Below, in pieces: positions 53,905-60,951 of a DNA stretch of 63,437 nucleotides; the first letter of the stretch is position 1; each line of letters opens with the position of its first letter. Source of the DNA: Myxococcota bacterium (GTDB lineage: Bacteria > Myxococcota_A > UBA9160 > UBA4427). The stretch spans positions 1-63,437 of the forward strand of contig JAPKBZ010000018.1 in the NCBI GenBank assembly GCA_028823175.1. Direction: 5' to 3'. The notes under the pieces were generated by a model. The model worked only from the letters and a program-made list of their open reading frames with translations, ran no database searches and had not been told where the DNA came from. Position numbers and translations under genes: made by a program.

Positions 53905-54100
53905 GGACGTCGCCCTGCCGGCCCGAACTCCATTCTGTGACCTCGAGGCCTGTCACCCCCTGCCGAGTTCATGGCGGGCCCAGAACCCCTGGAATGTGAA
54001 CCCGCGAATCTACGGCTAGTCTCTAGCCCGTCAACATGGTCACGCCCTGTTGCTACGAGACGGATCGCTATTCACAGCGCGTCCAGCGGAGAAAACGACC

Positions 54101-55294
54101 ATGGCAGGCCCCCTCGAAGGTATAGAGATCCTCGACGCATCGGCAGTCCTTTCCGGCCCCCTCGCTGCCCGAGTCCTCGCGGACCAAGGAGCGAAGGTCA
54201 TCAAAGTCGAAGCTCCCGGGCAAGGAGACGTGCTGCGCTACGTCGGAAGCGGGCGCGGGGGAATGACAGCGACCTTTCACATGGCAAATCGGGGAAAACG
54301 GTCCATCGTCCTCAATCTCGCAGAAGCTCGAGGGGTCGAGATCCTGAAGGACTTGGCGCTAAGAGCCGACGTATTCATCCAAAATTGGCGCCCGGGGGTC
54401 GCTGAGCGACTGGGGATCGGCTGGCAAACCTTGCGCGCCCTGAACCCCCGCCTCGTATACGTTTCCATCAGTGGCTTCGGGCCCACCGGCCCCAACTCTC
54501 AGAAACGGGTCTACGATAATGTGATTCAAGCCTACTCGGGCATCAACGATGTCCAGGCGAACCCAGACATCGGAAAGCCCGAGCCCGTTCGCCAACTTCT
54601 CTGCGACAAGCTGACCTCGATAACCGTCGCCCAGGCCATTTCTGCGGCTCTCTTCGCTCGAGAGCGGAGCGGAGTCGGCCAACACATCGAAATCTCGATG
54701 CTCGAAACAGCGATTGGCTTTCTCTGGACCGAAAACGGAAACGAGCATGCGCTTCTCGACGAGGGCGCACTCCCTGTGCCCCCTCCTGGTAAGAATTATT
54801 CCCTGATGCAGCTCGCGGATGGCTTCGCAACGGCAACCCCCTTGACCGATTCCGAGTTCCAGGGTCTGTGCCGCGCGCTCGATCTCAAGGGAGTCGCAGA
54901 AGACCCCCGCTTCGCCAGCCTCGGCGCCAGGATGCAGAACCTGTCGGCTCTCGCCGACCTCTTCAAGAACCAGTTCGCCGACGCAGCTTCCTCGCTCTCG
55001 CGTGAGGAAGCTTCAGCTATTTTCGACGCGGAGGACGTACCCGCCGGAATAGTGGTCGCTCTGGCCGACCTCCACCAAGATCCTCAGGTCGTTGCCAACG
55101 AAATCCTCGTGGAGAACGAGTACCCCCGAATGGGCCGCGTCCGAGAGACTCGACCCACAGCACGCTTTGCGGATACACCCGGCGCAATCCCGGGCCCGGC
55201 TCCCGATCTGGGGGAGCATACCGATGAAATTCTCGAGGAACTCGGCCTGGAGATGGAAACTCAGGCGCTGCGTGATGCCGGCGTCGTCGCGTAA
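54101..55294 (+). CDS. Family III CoA-transferase (CaiB/BaiF), second copy
   Basis: Protein of 397 residues from ATG 54101 (GGAG 9 nt upstream); a longer start at 54050 adds a non-conserved leader. Motifs: GIEILDASAVLSGPLAARVL, GAKVIKVEAPGQGD, FHMANRGKRSIVLNL, DVFIQNWRPGVAERLGIGW and LVYVSISGFGPTGPN. The active Asp is expected in INDVQANPDIG near residue 150, in the variant context of this subgroup. It shares close sequence similarity with the enzyme at 25490, so the two are paralogues. The substrates are unknown. It converges with an LLM gene. Confidence 0.92.
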   Translation: MAGPLEGIEILDASAVLSGPLAARVLADQGAKVIKVEAPGQGDVLRYVGSGRGGMTATFHMANRGKRSIVLNLAEARGVEILKDLALRADVFIQNWRPGVAERLGIGWQTLRALNPRLVYVSISGFGPTGPNSQKRVYDNVIQAYSGINDVQANPDIGKPEPVRQLLCDKLTSITVAQAISAALFARERSGVGQHIEISMLETAIGFLWTENGNEHALLDEGALPVPPPGKNYSLMQLADGFATATPLTDSEFQGLCRALDLKGVAEDPRFASLGARMQNLSALADLFKNQFADAASSLSREEASAIFDAEDVPAGIVVALADLHQDPQVVANEILVENEYPRMGRVRETRPTARFADTPGAIPGPAPDLGEHTDEILEELGLEMETQALRDAGVVA

Positions 55295-55346
55295 ACGAAC
55301 TCCACTCTCGAAGATTCGGTTTCAAGAGCGTTGAGGGTTCAGCGGC

Positions 55347-56390
55347 TTATCCGTGTTCGGCCGCCAAATCGGCGAGCAGTTCGATTCCCTGATCGTTCGA
55401 AGAAATGACTGTCAGGCCGGTGGCCCCCGAATCAACCCACTCGACGAAACGCTCGCGAACACGCTGGGGCGGTCCCATGAGCGCCCCTTCATCGATGTAT
55501 TCATCGGGTATCGCCTCAGCGGCTTCGGCCTTGCGGCCACTGAGAAAGAGCTCCTGAATCCGCTCCGCGGCCTCGCCATACCCCCGCCGAACCATCATGT
55601 CCTTATGGAAATTCTTGTTCCGATGTCCCATGCCGCCGACATAGAGCGCCAGCATGGGCTTCGGCGTCTGTAGAGCTGCCCGCACATCATCGGTGACCAC
55701 GACGGTGACCATGGGGCGAATCTCGAAATCCTGCCAGGACTTGCCTCCCCCGGCACGAGCGAAGCCCTCCTCGATATAGCTTCGGTAGGACTCCAGTGTG
55801 CCGGGTACGAAATTGAGGGGAATCCAGCCATCCGCGATCTCTGCGGTGAGCCGAACATTGGTGTCCGTGCCCGTCCCGAGCCAGATCGGAATATCGGGAT
55901 TCATATGGAGAATCGACATAAGCGGCTTTCCGATCCCCATGGCACCCTCACCCGTATAGGGCAGGGAAATCTCGCGCCCCTCGTGGGAGACCGGCGCCTC
56001 GCGCGCAAAAACCTTCCGCATGATGGTCACGTAGTCGCGAATTCGCCAATACGGTTTCCCCCAGGGCTGGCCGTACCAGCCCTCGACGATCTGTGGACCG
56101 GAAACCCCGATCCCGCAAATCGCCCGGCCCGGCGCGAGCGCGTCCAGGGTGCCCATCTGCATGGCCGCCATCGCGGGGGTGCGACCCGCCAACTGAATGA
56201 CAGCCGTTCCCAAGCGGATCCGTTCGGTATGCGCGGCAATCCAGGCGAGCGGCGTAATCGCATCCGAGCCATAGGCCTCGGCGGTAAAGACGGCGTCGTA
56301 GCCCAGCCTCTCCGCGAGCTTCACCGTTTCGAGCGGAATTCTCAATTGAGAGCCCGAGTAGCCCAGCATCAAGCCCAACTTGAGTGCCAT
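55347..56390 (-). CDS. LLM-class F420-dependent oxidoreductase, second
   Basis: Protein of 347 residues. ATG 56390 has AAGGAGA 7 nt upstream and begins LKLGLMLGYSGSQ at once, so the longer frame from 56498 is rejected. Motifs are GYDAVFTAEAYGSDAITPLAWIAA split over the first 60 residues, RIRLGTAVIQLAGRTPAMAAM, and PIWLGTGTDTNVRLTAEIADGW. These match the F420-dependent methylene-tetrahydromethanopterin reductase-like LLM group (for example TIGR03559-like). The substrate is unknown. The gene is divergent from the XRE regulator and shares with it the region containing repeat A. Confidence 0.9.
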   Translation of the reverse strand: MALKLGLMLGYSGSQLRIPLETVKLAERLGYDAVFTAEAYGSDAITPLAWIAAHTERIRLGTAVIQLAGRTPAMAAMQMGTLDALAPGRAICGIGVSGPQIVEGWYGQPWGKPYWRIRDYVTIMRKVFAREAPVSHEGREISLPYTGEGAMGIGKPLMSILHMNPDIPIWLGTGTDTNVRLTAEIADGWIPLNFVPGTLESYRSYIEEGFARAGGGKSWQDFEIRPMVTVVVTDDVRAALQTPKPMLALYVGGMGHRNKNFHKDMMVRRGYGEAAERIQELFLSGRKAEAAEAIPDEYIDEGALMGPPQRVRERFVEWVDSGATGLTVISSNDQGIELLADLAAEHG

Positions 56391-56488
56391 GAATATCTCT
56401 CCTTCGGCAGAGCCTTTTAGAGGTAAGCAGCCCGAGTTTAACCCCAGCTCCAGGCCAAGCCAACCCAGAGAAAGGAGCCCCATTTGCT

Positions 56489-56544
56489 TCATGAACAAGA
56501 GTTAATGAACCGTCCATCTGCACGAAAAGTTCGCAGTCTAATCT
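56489..56544. repeat. Repeat A: 56-bp direct repeat upstream of the XRE gene
   Basis: It matches 56852-56907 at 46 of 56 positions without gaps. It holds the near-palindrome ATGAAC-C-GTCCAT (56505-56517) and the palindrome TTCATGAA at its left edge (56488-56495). It lies between the divergent LLM and XRE genes, 28 nt before the XRE start. Confidence 0.8.
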
Positions 56545-56571
56545 CCAGACTACACAGAAGGAGAAACTCAA

Positions 56572-56844
56572 ATGTACAATTCAGAAACACAAGTGCAGGT
56601 CACGGCTAAAAGAACCGCTCTCAACAATCGGGTACGTGAGATTCGCGAGCACAAATTGATGACCCAGGCCCAGCTGGCCCGCAAGGCACGAATAGCGCGT
56701 CGGACAATTCACAGCGTCGAGAAGGGGCTGAATTGCCGAATGGATACCAAGCGCAAAATCCTTTTCGCCCTGGGCCTGAGTTTCGAGGACAAGGACCTGG
56801 TATTTCCACCGGAGAAGCCGCTCGGTTTTTCTCTCCCGCAATAG
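56572..56844 (+). CDS. Small XRE-family helix-turn-helix regulator
   Basis: Protein of 90 residues, essentially one HTH_3/XRE domain: RVREIREHKLMTQAQLARKA (helices 1-2), then RRTIHSVEKGLNCRMDTKRK and ILFALGLSFED (helices 3-5). A short tail ends PPEKPLGFSLPQ. GAAGGAG lies 8 nt before the ATG. It is flanked by two copies of a 56-bp repeat, one in its own leader and one in the leader of the FKBP gene. The simplest reading is that it binds both and controls itself, the FKBP and perhaps the divergent LLM gene. No toxin-like partner is adjacent. Confidence 0.88.
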   Translation: MYNSETQVQVTAKRTALNNRVREIREHKLMTQAQLARKARIARRTIHSVEKGLNCRMDTKRKILFALGLSFEDKDLVFPPEKPLGFSLPQ

Positions 56845-56851
56845 ATTCGGC

Positions 56852-56907
56852 TCATGAATAGGAGCTAATGAACTGTCCATCTGCAGGAGAAGTTCGGGAC
56901 CTAATCT
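56852..56907. repeat. Repeat B: 56-bp direct repeat upstream of the FKBP gene
   Basis: Second copy of repeat A (82 % identity, 363 bp apart). The near-palindrome is ATGAAC-T-GTCCAT at 56868-56880. It begins 7 nt after the XRE stop codon and ends about 80 nt before the FKBP start. Confidence 0.8.
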
Positions 56908-56985
56908 GGATGTCTAGAACTAGAGCCCCCTACCAACGCATCAGAAATATTTAGAAAACCCGGATTCAACCAAAGGAGAATCAAA

Positions 56986-57696
56986 ATGAGAAAAATTTTC
57001 GCCATCTCTTCCCTGGCGGCCACAAGCGGAATCCTGGCCCTCTTCATACTTGGGCAGGCCAGCGCGGGAACGACCGAAAGCCTCGCTTCCGAAGAAAAAA
57101 AAGAGGCGTATAGCCTGGGCGTCGTCGTGGCTACCCAGGCCATGGCCGGCCTCGGGGAAGTGGATCCCGAGGCCTTCCTCGCCGGCGTTTCCGACACCGT
57201 CAAAAACGGAAAACTCGCGCTCGAGGAAAATCAGATCACCGAGGCTCTGACTCGCTTCGATGCACGCCGATCAGATGAGGCAAGAATTGTCGTCGAGGCT
57301 CTCATCGATAGCAACCGCGGAGCAGGGGACGCCTTCCGCGCGAACTTTGCCGAGGACCCGGATGTCAAGACGCTTGCCAATGGCCTCCAATACAAAGTCC
57401 TGAAAGCCGGAGAAGGTGCGACGCCGGCGGGCGACTCCACCGTCACTCTCCATTACCGGGGGAGCCTTGTCGACGGACGCGAGATCGACAGCTCCTACGC
57501 TCGAAACGAACCAGTCACGATCCAGGTCGATCAGGCCATCCAGGGCTGGAGTGAGGCTTTGACCCGCATGGCCGTCGGCTCGAAGTGGCAGCTCGTCGTG
57601 CCGCCCGAGTTGGCGTACGGCGAACACGGCGCGGGCTCGCTGATCGAACCGGGCTCGACGGTGATCTTCGAGATGGAACTGATCAGCAAGAGTTAA
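56986..57696 (+). CDS. Exported FKBP-type peptidyl-prolyl cis-trans isomerase (FkpA/Mip-like)
   Basis: Protein of 236 residues. The signal peptide ends near GQASAG. A dimerisation helix region (about 35-125: EKKEAYSLGVVVATQ and FDARRSDEARI) precedes the FKBP fold (130-236), with VTLHYRGSLVDGREIDSS, IQGWSEALTRMAVGSKWQLV and PPELAYGEHGAG. The active-site residues of the family (Tyr, Asp, Trp, Tyr) are in place. It assists folding of periplasmic or outer-membrane proteins. AAAGGAG precedes the ATG by 9 nt. Repeat B lies in its leader, linking it to the XRE regulator. It converges with the kinase gene at 57838. Confidence 0.93.
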   Translation: MRKIFAISSLAATSGILALFILGQASAGTTESLASEEKKEAYSLGVVVATQAMAGLGEVDPEAFLAGVSDTVKNGKLALEENQITEALTRFDARRSDEARIVVEALIDSNRGAGDAFRANFAEDPDVKTLANGLQYKVLKAGEGATPAGDSTVTLHYRGSLVDGREIDSSYARNEPVTIQVDQAIQGWSEALTRMAVGSKWQLVVPPELAYGEHGAGSLIEPGSTVIFEMELISKS

Positions 57697-57771
57697 CCGC
57701 CCGAGAGGACGCCTCTTTCCAATTATCCTTGGCCGGAGGGGCGTCCATCCCCAGGGTGCCAATCGGGCGGT
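57696..57771. repeat. Nested inverted repeats after the FKBP gene
   Basis: Outer arms ACCGCCCGA (57696-57704) and TCGGGCGGT (57763-57771) enclose inner arms GGACGCC (57707-57713) and GGCGTCC (57740-57746). The RNA could fold as a branched or extended stem directly after the stop. It may serve as a 3' stabiliser or bidirectional terminator. Confidence 0.55.
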
Positions 57772-57772
57772 C

Positions 57773-57806
57773 GGCCCCGGAAGTCCGCATGGGGACTTCC
57801 GGGGCC
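57773..57806. repeat. 14-bp perfect inverted repeat between convergent genes
   Basis: GGCCCCGGAAGTCC (57773-57786) and GGACTTCCGGGGCC (57793-57806) with a six-base loop. It lies 31 nt from the end of the minus-strand kinase gene. No T tract follows; it is a likely barrier between convergent transcripts. Confidence 0.6.
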
Positions 57807-57837
57807 ATTGCGTTCTGGAACCGGAAAACCCCTGTCC

Positions 57838-59244
57838 CTAGTTCGCCTCGCCCCCAATATCCCCTGCCCCAAGCGGAAACTCGAGACTGATTCGCAACCC
57901 CGGGCTCATCTCCTCAAGCCGAAGATTCGCGCCATGCAGGTCGGCGACGGCGGAAACAAAGGCCAGACCCAAGCCCGCTCCGGGCCGGCTACGAGCCGAT
58001 TCAAGCCGGGCAAAGCGCTGGATCACCCGTTCATGCTCGGCTTCGGGGATGCCCGGGCCCTGGTCGCTGACCGAGAGACGGACTCGGTCTTCCTCCTGAT
58101 CTTCACAGAGCAGGATACTGACCACTCCCCGGCCCGCGTATTTCAGCGCGTTCTCGATCAGGTTAGTCAGTGCCTGGGCCAGGAGATGACGATTCCCGTT
58201 GAGCCGGATCCCAGGGTCGACCCTCGAACGAAGATCGAGCCCAGCCTCTTCTGCAGCGGGCTCGTAGAGTTCACAAGCATCTTCGACCAGGGCACTCATG
58301 TCGACCGAGACCATCTCTTCCTGGACACGCCCTGTTTCGATCTTCGCGATATGAAGCAGGGCGTTGAAAGTCTCGAGCACCCGATCCAATTCGCTGCGGA
58401 GTTCGTGGAGAAGTTCGTCGTACTGCCCAGGCTGTCCGGCAAAGGTCTGCTGCGCCTCGATGCGCGCCCGCATTCGGGCGAGAGGCGTTCGCAGATCGTG
58501 GGCGACCTCATCAGTGACATCTCGCATGCGCTGAAGAAGAGATTGATTCTCGTCGAGCAGGTGATTGAAATGGGTCGCTAAAAGGTCGAACTCGTCGGGG
58601 GGAATCGTCAGGGGCACCCGCGAATCTCGACGACCACCCAAGATCCCTGCCACCACCGAACGCATGCCCTCGACCCGGGCCAGAAGTCCTCGACTGACCA
58701 ATAAACCGCCCGCCATAGCGAGAGCAAAAGAGAGCCCTAAAGCGAGCAGAGCAGCCCCTCTCAGGCCCTCTCCCAATCGGAGATGCTCGGTCATATCCTG
58801 GCCTACGGCCAGATGGCGGCCACTGGGAAGAGTGCGGACCACGATCCGAACCTGGCGGGCCAGCCCTGAACGGGGCGACAGCATTCCCTCGAGACCCAGG
58901 GTCTGAAATGCCTGGACCTGCTCCAGATCCTCGGGCCAGGTCGACCAGGACCCCTCGATAATCGTTTTCCGGGATTCGGCGTAGAGGTACACGTGGCCCA
59001 GCGAATCCGCCTCGAAAATCCGACGCCGGAGTTCAATCGCGAGCGCTTCCGGCCCCTCCCGAAGCGGCCCCTCGATCAATTCAAGGGCTTCGGCATCAAG
59101 TTCCTCATCGAGGTCATCCCTGACAAATTCAGCGCTCCACCACGCGATGATGACCAGCGCAACCCCGGTGACCGTCAGCGCCAGCGCTACGCTCGCCAGC
59201 CACAAGCGATTGCGAATTCGATGGGTCGATTCAGTCTTCTTCAC
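57838..59244 (-). CDS. OmpR-system sensor histidine kinase
   Basis: Kinase of about 468 residues. Two membrane helices (WLASVALALTVTGVALVIIAWW near the start and GAALLALGLSFALAMAGGLLVSR further on, each described in part) bracket a periplasmic domain of about 110 residues. A HAMP region (LLARVEGMRSVVAGI and PPDEFDLLATHFNHLL) leads to the H box DEVAHDLRTPLARMR, the N box ALTNLIENALKYA, G1 VSDQGPGIP and G2 GAGLGLAFVSAVADLH. GTG 59244 overlaps the regulator gene by 14 bases; a start at 59304 would overlap it by far more. It pairs with the regulator at 59231, similar to QseBC or CusRS arrangements. Confidence 0.92.
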   Translation of the reverse strand: MKKTESTHRIRNRLWLASVALALTVTGVALVIIAWWSAEFVRDDLDEELDAEALELIEGPLREGPEALAIELRRRIFEADSLGHVYLYAESRKTIIEGSWSTWPEDLEQVQAFQTLGLEGMLSPRSGLARQVRIVVRTLPSGRHLAVGQDMTEHLRLGEGLRGAALLALGLSFALAMAGGLLVSRGLLARVEGMRSVVAGILGGRRDSRVPLTIPPDEFDLLATHFNHLLDENQSLLQRMRDVTDEVAHDLRTPLARMRARIEAQQTFAGQPGQYDELLHELRSELDRVLETFNALLHIAKIETGRVQEEMVSVDMSALVEDACELYEPAAEEAGLDLRSRVDPGIRLNGNRHLLAQALTNLIENALKYAGRGVVSILLCEDQEEDRVRLSVSDQGPGIPEAEHERVIQRFARLESARSRPGAGLGLAFVSAVADLHGANLRLEEMSPGLRISLEFPLGAGDIGGEAN

Positions 59245-59908
59245 GAAGAATGTACCCAGCGCCGCGCACAGTATGCAGAAGGGGTGAGCCGAAGCCCTTG
59301 TCAACCTTCTGTCTCAGCCTGGAAATATGAACGTCTATGACGTTGGTTTCGGGATCGAAATGATAATCCCAGACAGCCTCAAGCAGCATCGTGCGCGTGA
59401 CCACGTGTCCGGCATGGCGCATCAGGTATTCCAGGATCTGAAATTCCCTGGGTTTGAGTTCGATCTTCTGTCCCGCACGTTTTACGCTGCGCGCCAACGG
59501 GTCGAGCTCGAGATCGGCCAAGCTCAACTGAGTAGGGCCGGACCCTCCCTGGGGACGACGGCTGAGCGCCTCGAGACGGGCGAGCAATTCGGCGAAGGCG
59601 AAGGGTTTGACCAGATAGTCGTCGCCGCCGGAGCGCAGCCCACGCACCCGATCGTCTACTTCGCCGAGTGCGCTTACGATCAACACGGGAGTTCCGTGCC
59701 CTTCGCTCCTCAAATTTTCGATCACGGTCAGGCCATCCATCGACGGAAGCATGCGGTCGATCACGAGAACATCGTAGTCCTCGTTGCTCGCCCGCTGCAG
59801 CCCCTGGGCTCCGTCTGCCAGGGCTTCGGCGTTATGTCCGCTCTCGCCCAGGGCCTTCACGAGGTAACCCGAGGTCACTGGATCGTCTTCGATGATCAAG
59901 ACCTTCAA
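59231..59908 (-). CDS. OmpR/PhoB-family response regulator
   Basis: Response regulator of 225 residues. TTG 59908 has GAGG 8 nt upstream and puts the first receiver strand (KVLIIEDDP) at the N terminus; the longer frame from 60076 is rejected. Receiver: the Asp pair at residues 8-9, phosphoacceptor Asp in LVIDRMLPSMDG, Lys in LVKPFAF. The DNA-binding winged helix ends NVIDVHISRLRQKVDKGF and TVRGAGYIL. The closest pattern is the CusR/QseB group. Its kinase follows with overlapping genes. The targets are unknown. Confidence 0.93.
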   Translation of the reverse strand: MKVLIIEDDPVTSGYLVKALGESGHNAEALADGAQGLQRASNEDYDVLVIDRMLPSMDGLTVIENLRSEGHGTPVLIVSALGEVDDRVRGLRSGGDDYLVKPFAFAELLARLEALSRRPQGGSGPTQLSLADLELDPLARSVKRAGQKIELKPREFQILEYLMRHAGHVVTRTMLLEAVWDYHFDPETNVIDVHISRLRQKVDKGFGSPLLHTVRGAGYILREED

Positions 59909-60131
59909 ATCGTGTCCTCTATTCGCCGGCGCGGCGGGCTCCCGGCATCCAAAAATGGGGGCCGGCCAGGTCCGAGATCCCTGGCCTCGTATTGTAGCCC
60001 GAAACCGCCCAAGGCTCCGCCTTCTCGCGCAGTTCCCCGGCTGATCGAAGCGGCGGCCGGCTCCCGGATCTGCCACACTTCAAGCAAGGCAAAGCACTCT
60101 CACCGCAAACTTTCACCAGGAGTTCGACGTC

Positions 60132-60914
60132 ATCGGCTGGCTCAAGGAACGCAAACGGCGCAAACGCCTCAACGCTCCTTTTCCAGCGCCGTGGCTCGAC
60201 GTACTGGAAGCGAATATCGCCCATTACGCGAAGCTCGACGACGCGGAGAAAGCCCGGCTTCGGGATTTCGTCCAGATCTTCATCCCCGAAAAGAGCTGGG
60301 AGGGCTGCGGCGGGCTGGTCCTCGACGATGAGGTCCGGGTGACCATCGCGGGTCAGGCCGGCCTTCTTGCCCTGGGTCTGCCCCATCAGTTCTACGCCAA
60401 CGTCGCCTCGATTCTCGTTTACCCCAGCACCATCATTACCCCCGAAAGGCAGAGCGGCAGCTTCGAAATCCCCCGGCTTCAGACAACCTCGGGCATTCCT
60501 ATCCTGGGTGAGGCACAGCTCAGGGGGCCGGTGATCCTCGTGTGGGACACGGTCAAGCGAAACGCGCGTCACCCCGAGGAAGGCCACAACGTCGTCTACC
60601 ACGAGTTCGCGCACAAACTCGACATGCTGGACGGCACCGCCGATGGCACCCCTCTTCTGGAGAATCGCAAAGCCCTGGCTCGCTGGGTTGAAATCTGCCA
60701 CGCCGAGTTCAACACCTTGAGGGAGCGCGCTGGCCGGGGACTTCCGACCTACCTGGACAAGTACGGGGCTACCAACGAAGCCGAGTTCTTTGCCGTCGCC
60801 ACCGAGTACTTCTTCGACAAGCCAAGAGATATGGAGAAACACGAAGCCGCTCTCTACGCGCTCCTCCGCGATTTCTATCACCAGGATCCCGCCACCCGAG
60901 AGCGCGCGCGCTGA
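60132..60914 (+). CDS. mtfA: MtfA-type zinc metallopeptidase with non-canonical start
   Basis: Peptidase of about 260 residues. MtfA-family homology begins at GWLKERKRRKRL, runs through FIPEKSWEGCGGLVLDDEVRVTIAGQ (in part), DTVKRNARHPEEGHNVV, the zinc motif HEFAH and KLDMLDGTADG, to NEAEFFAVATEYFFDKP. MtfA cleaves substrates after binding the Mlc repressor in enterobacteria; here the role is unknown. The frame is open from 60045, after a TGA at 60042, but has no ATG, GTG, TTG or CTG before the homology starts. AGGAG at 60117-60121 points to ATC 60132 (10 nt) as initiator. A GTG at 60339 would remove the first 69 conserved residues. A sequence error is also possible. Confidence 0.8.
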   Translation: MGWLKERKRRKRLNAPFPAPWLDVLEANIAHYAKLDDAEKARLRDFVQIFIPEKSWEGCGGLVLDDEVRVTIAGQAGLLALGLPHQFYANVASILVYPSTIITPERQSGSFEIPRLQTTSGIPILGEAQLRGPVILVWDTVKRNARHPEEGHNVVYHEFAHKLDMLDGTADGTPLLENRKALARWVEICHAEFNTLRERAGRGLPTYLDKYGATNEAEFFAVATEYFFDKPRDMEKHEAALYALLRDFYHQDPATRERAR

Positions 60915-60951
60915 GAGCCAATTTTTCGCCTCCCAGCACCGCCCTCGGATT

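Noticed and set aside
56572-56844. XRE gene as the antitoxin of a toxin-antitoxin pair
   Set aside because: No small toxin-like gene (HigB, RelE, HipA) is adjacent; the next gene is a signal-peptide-bearing FKBP.
57808-58581. Plus-strand frame of 257 codons over the kinase gene
   Set aside because: Antisense to conserved H, N, G1 and G2 boxes of the kinase.
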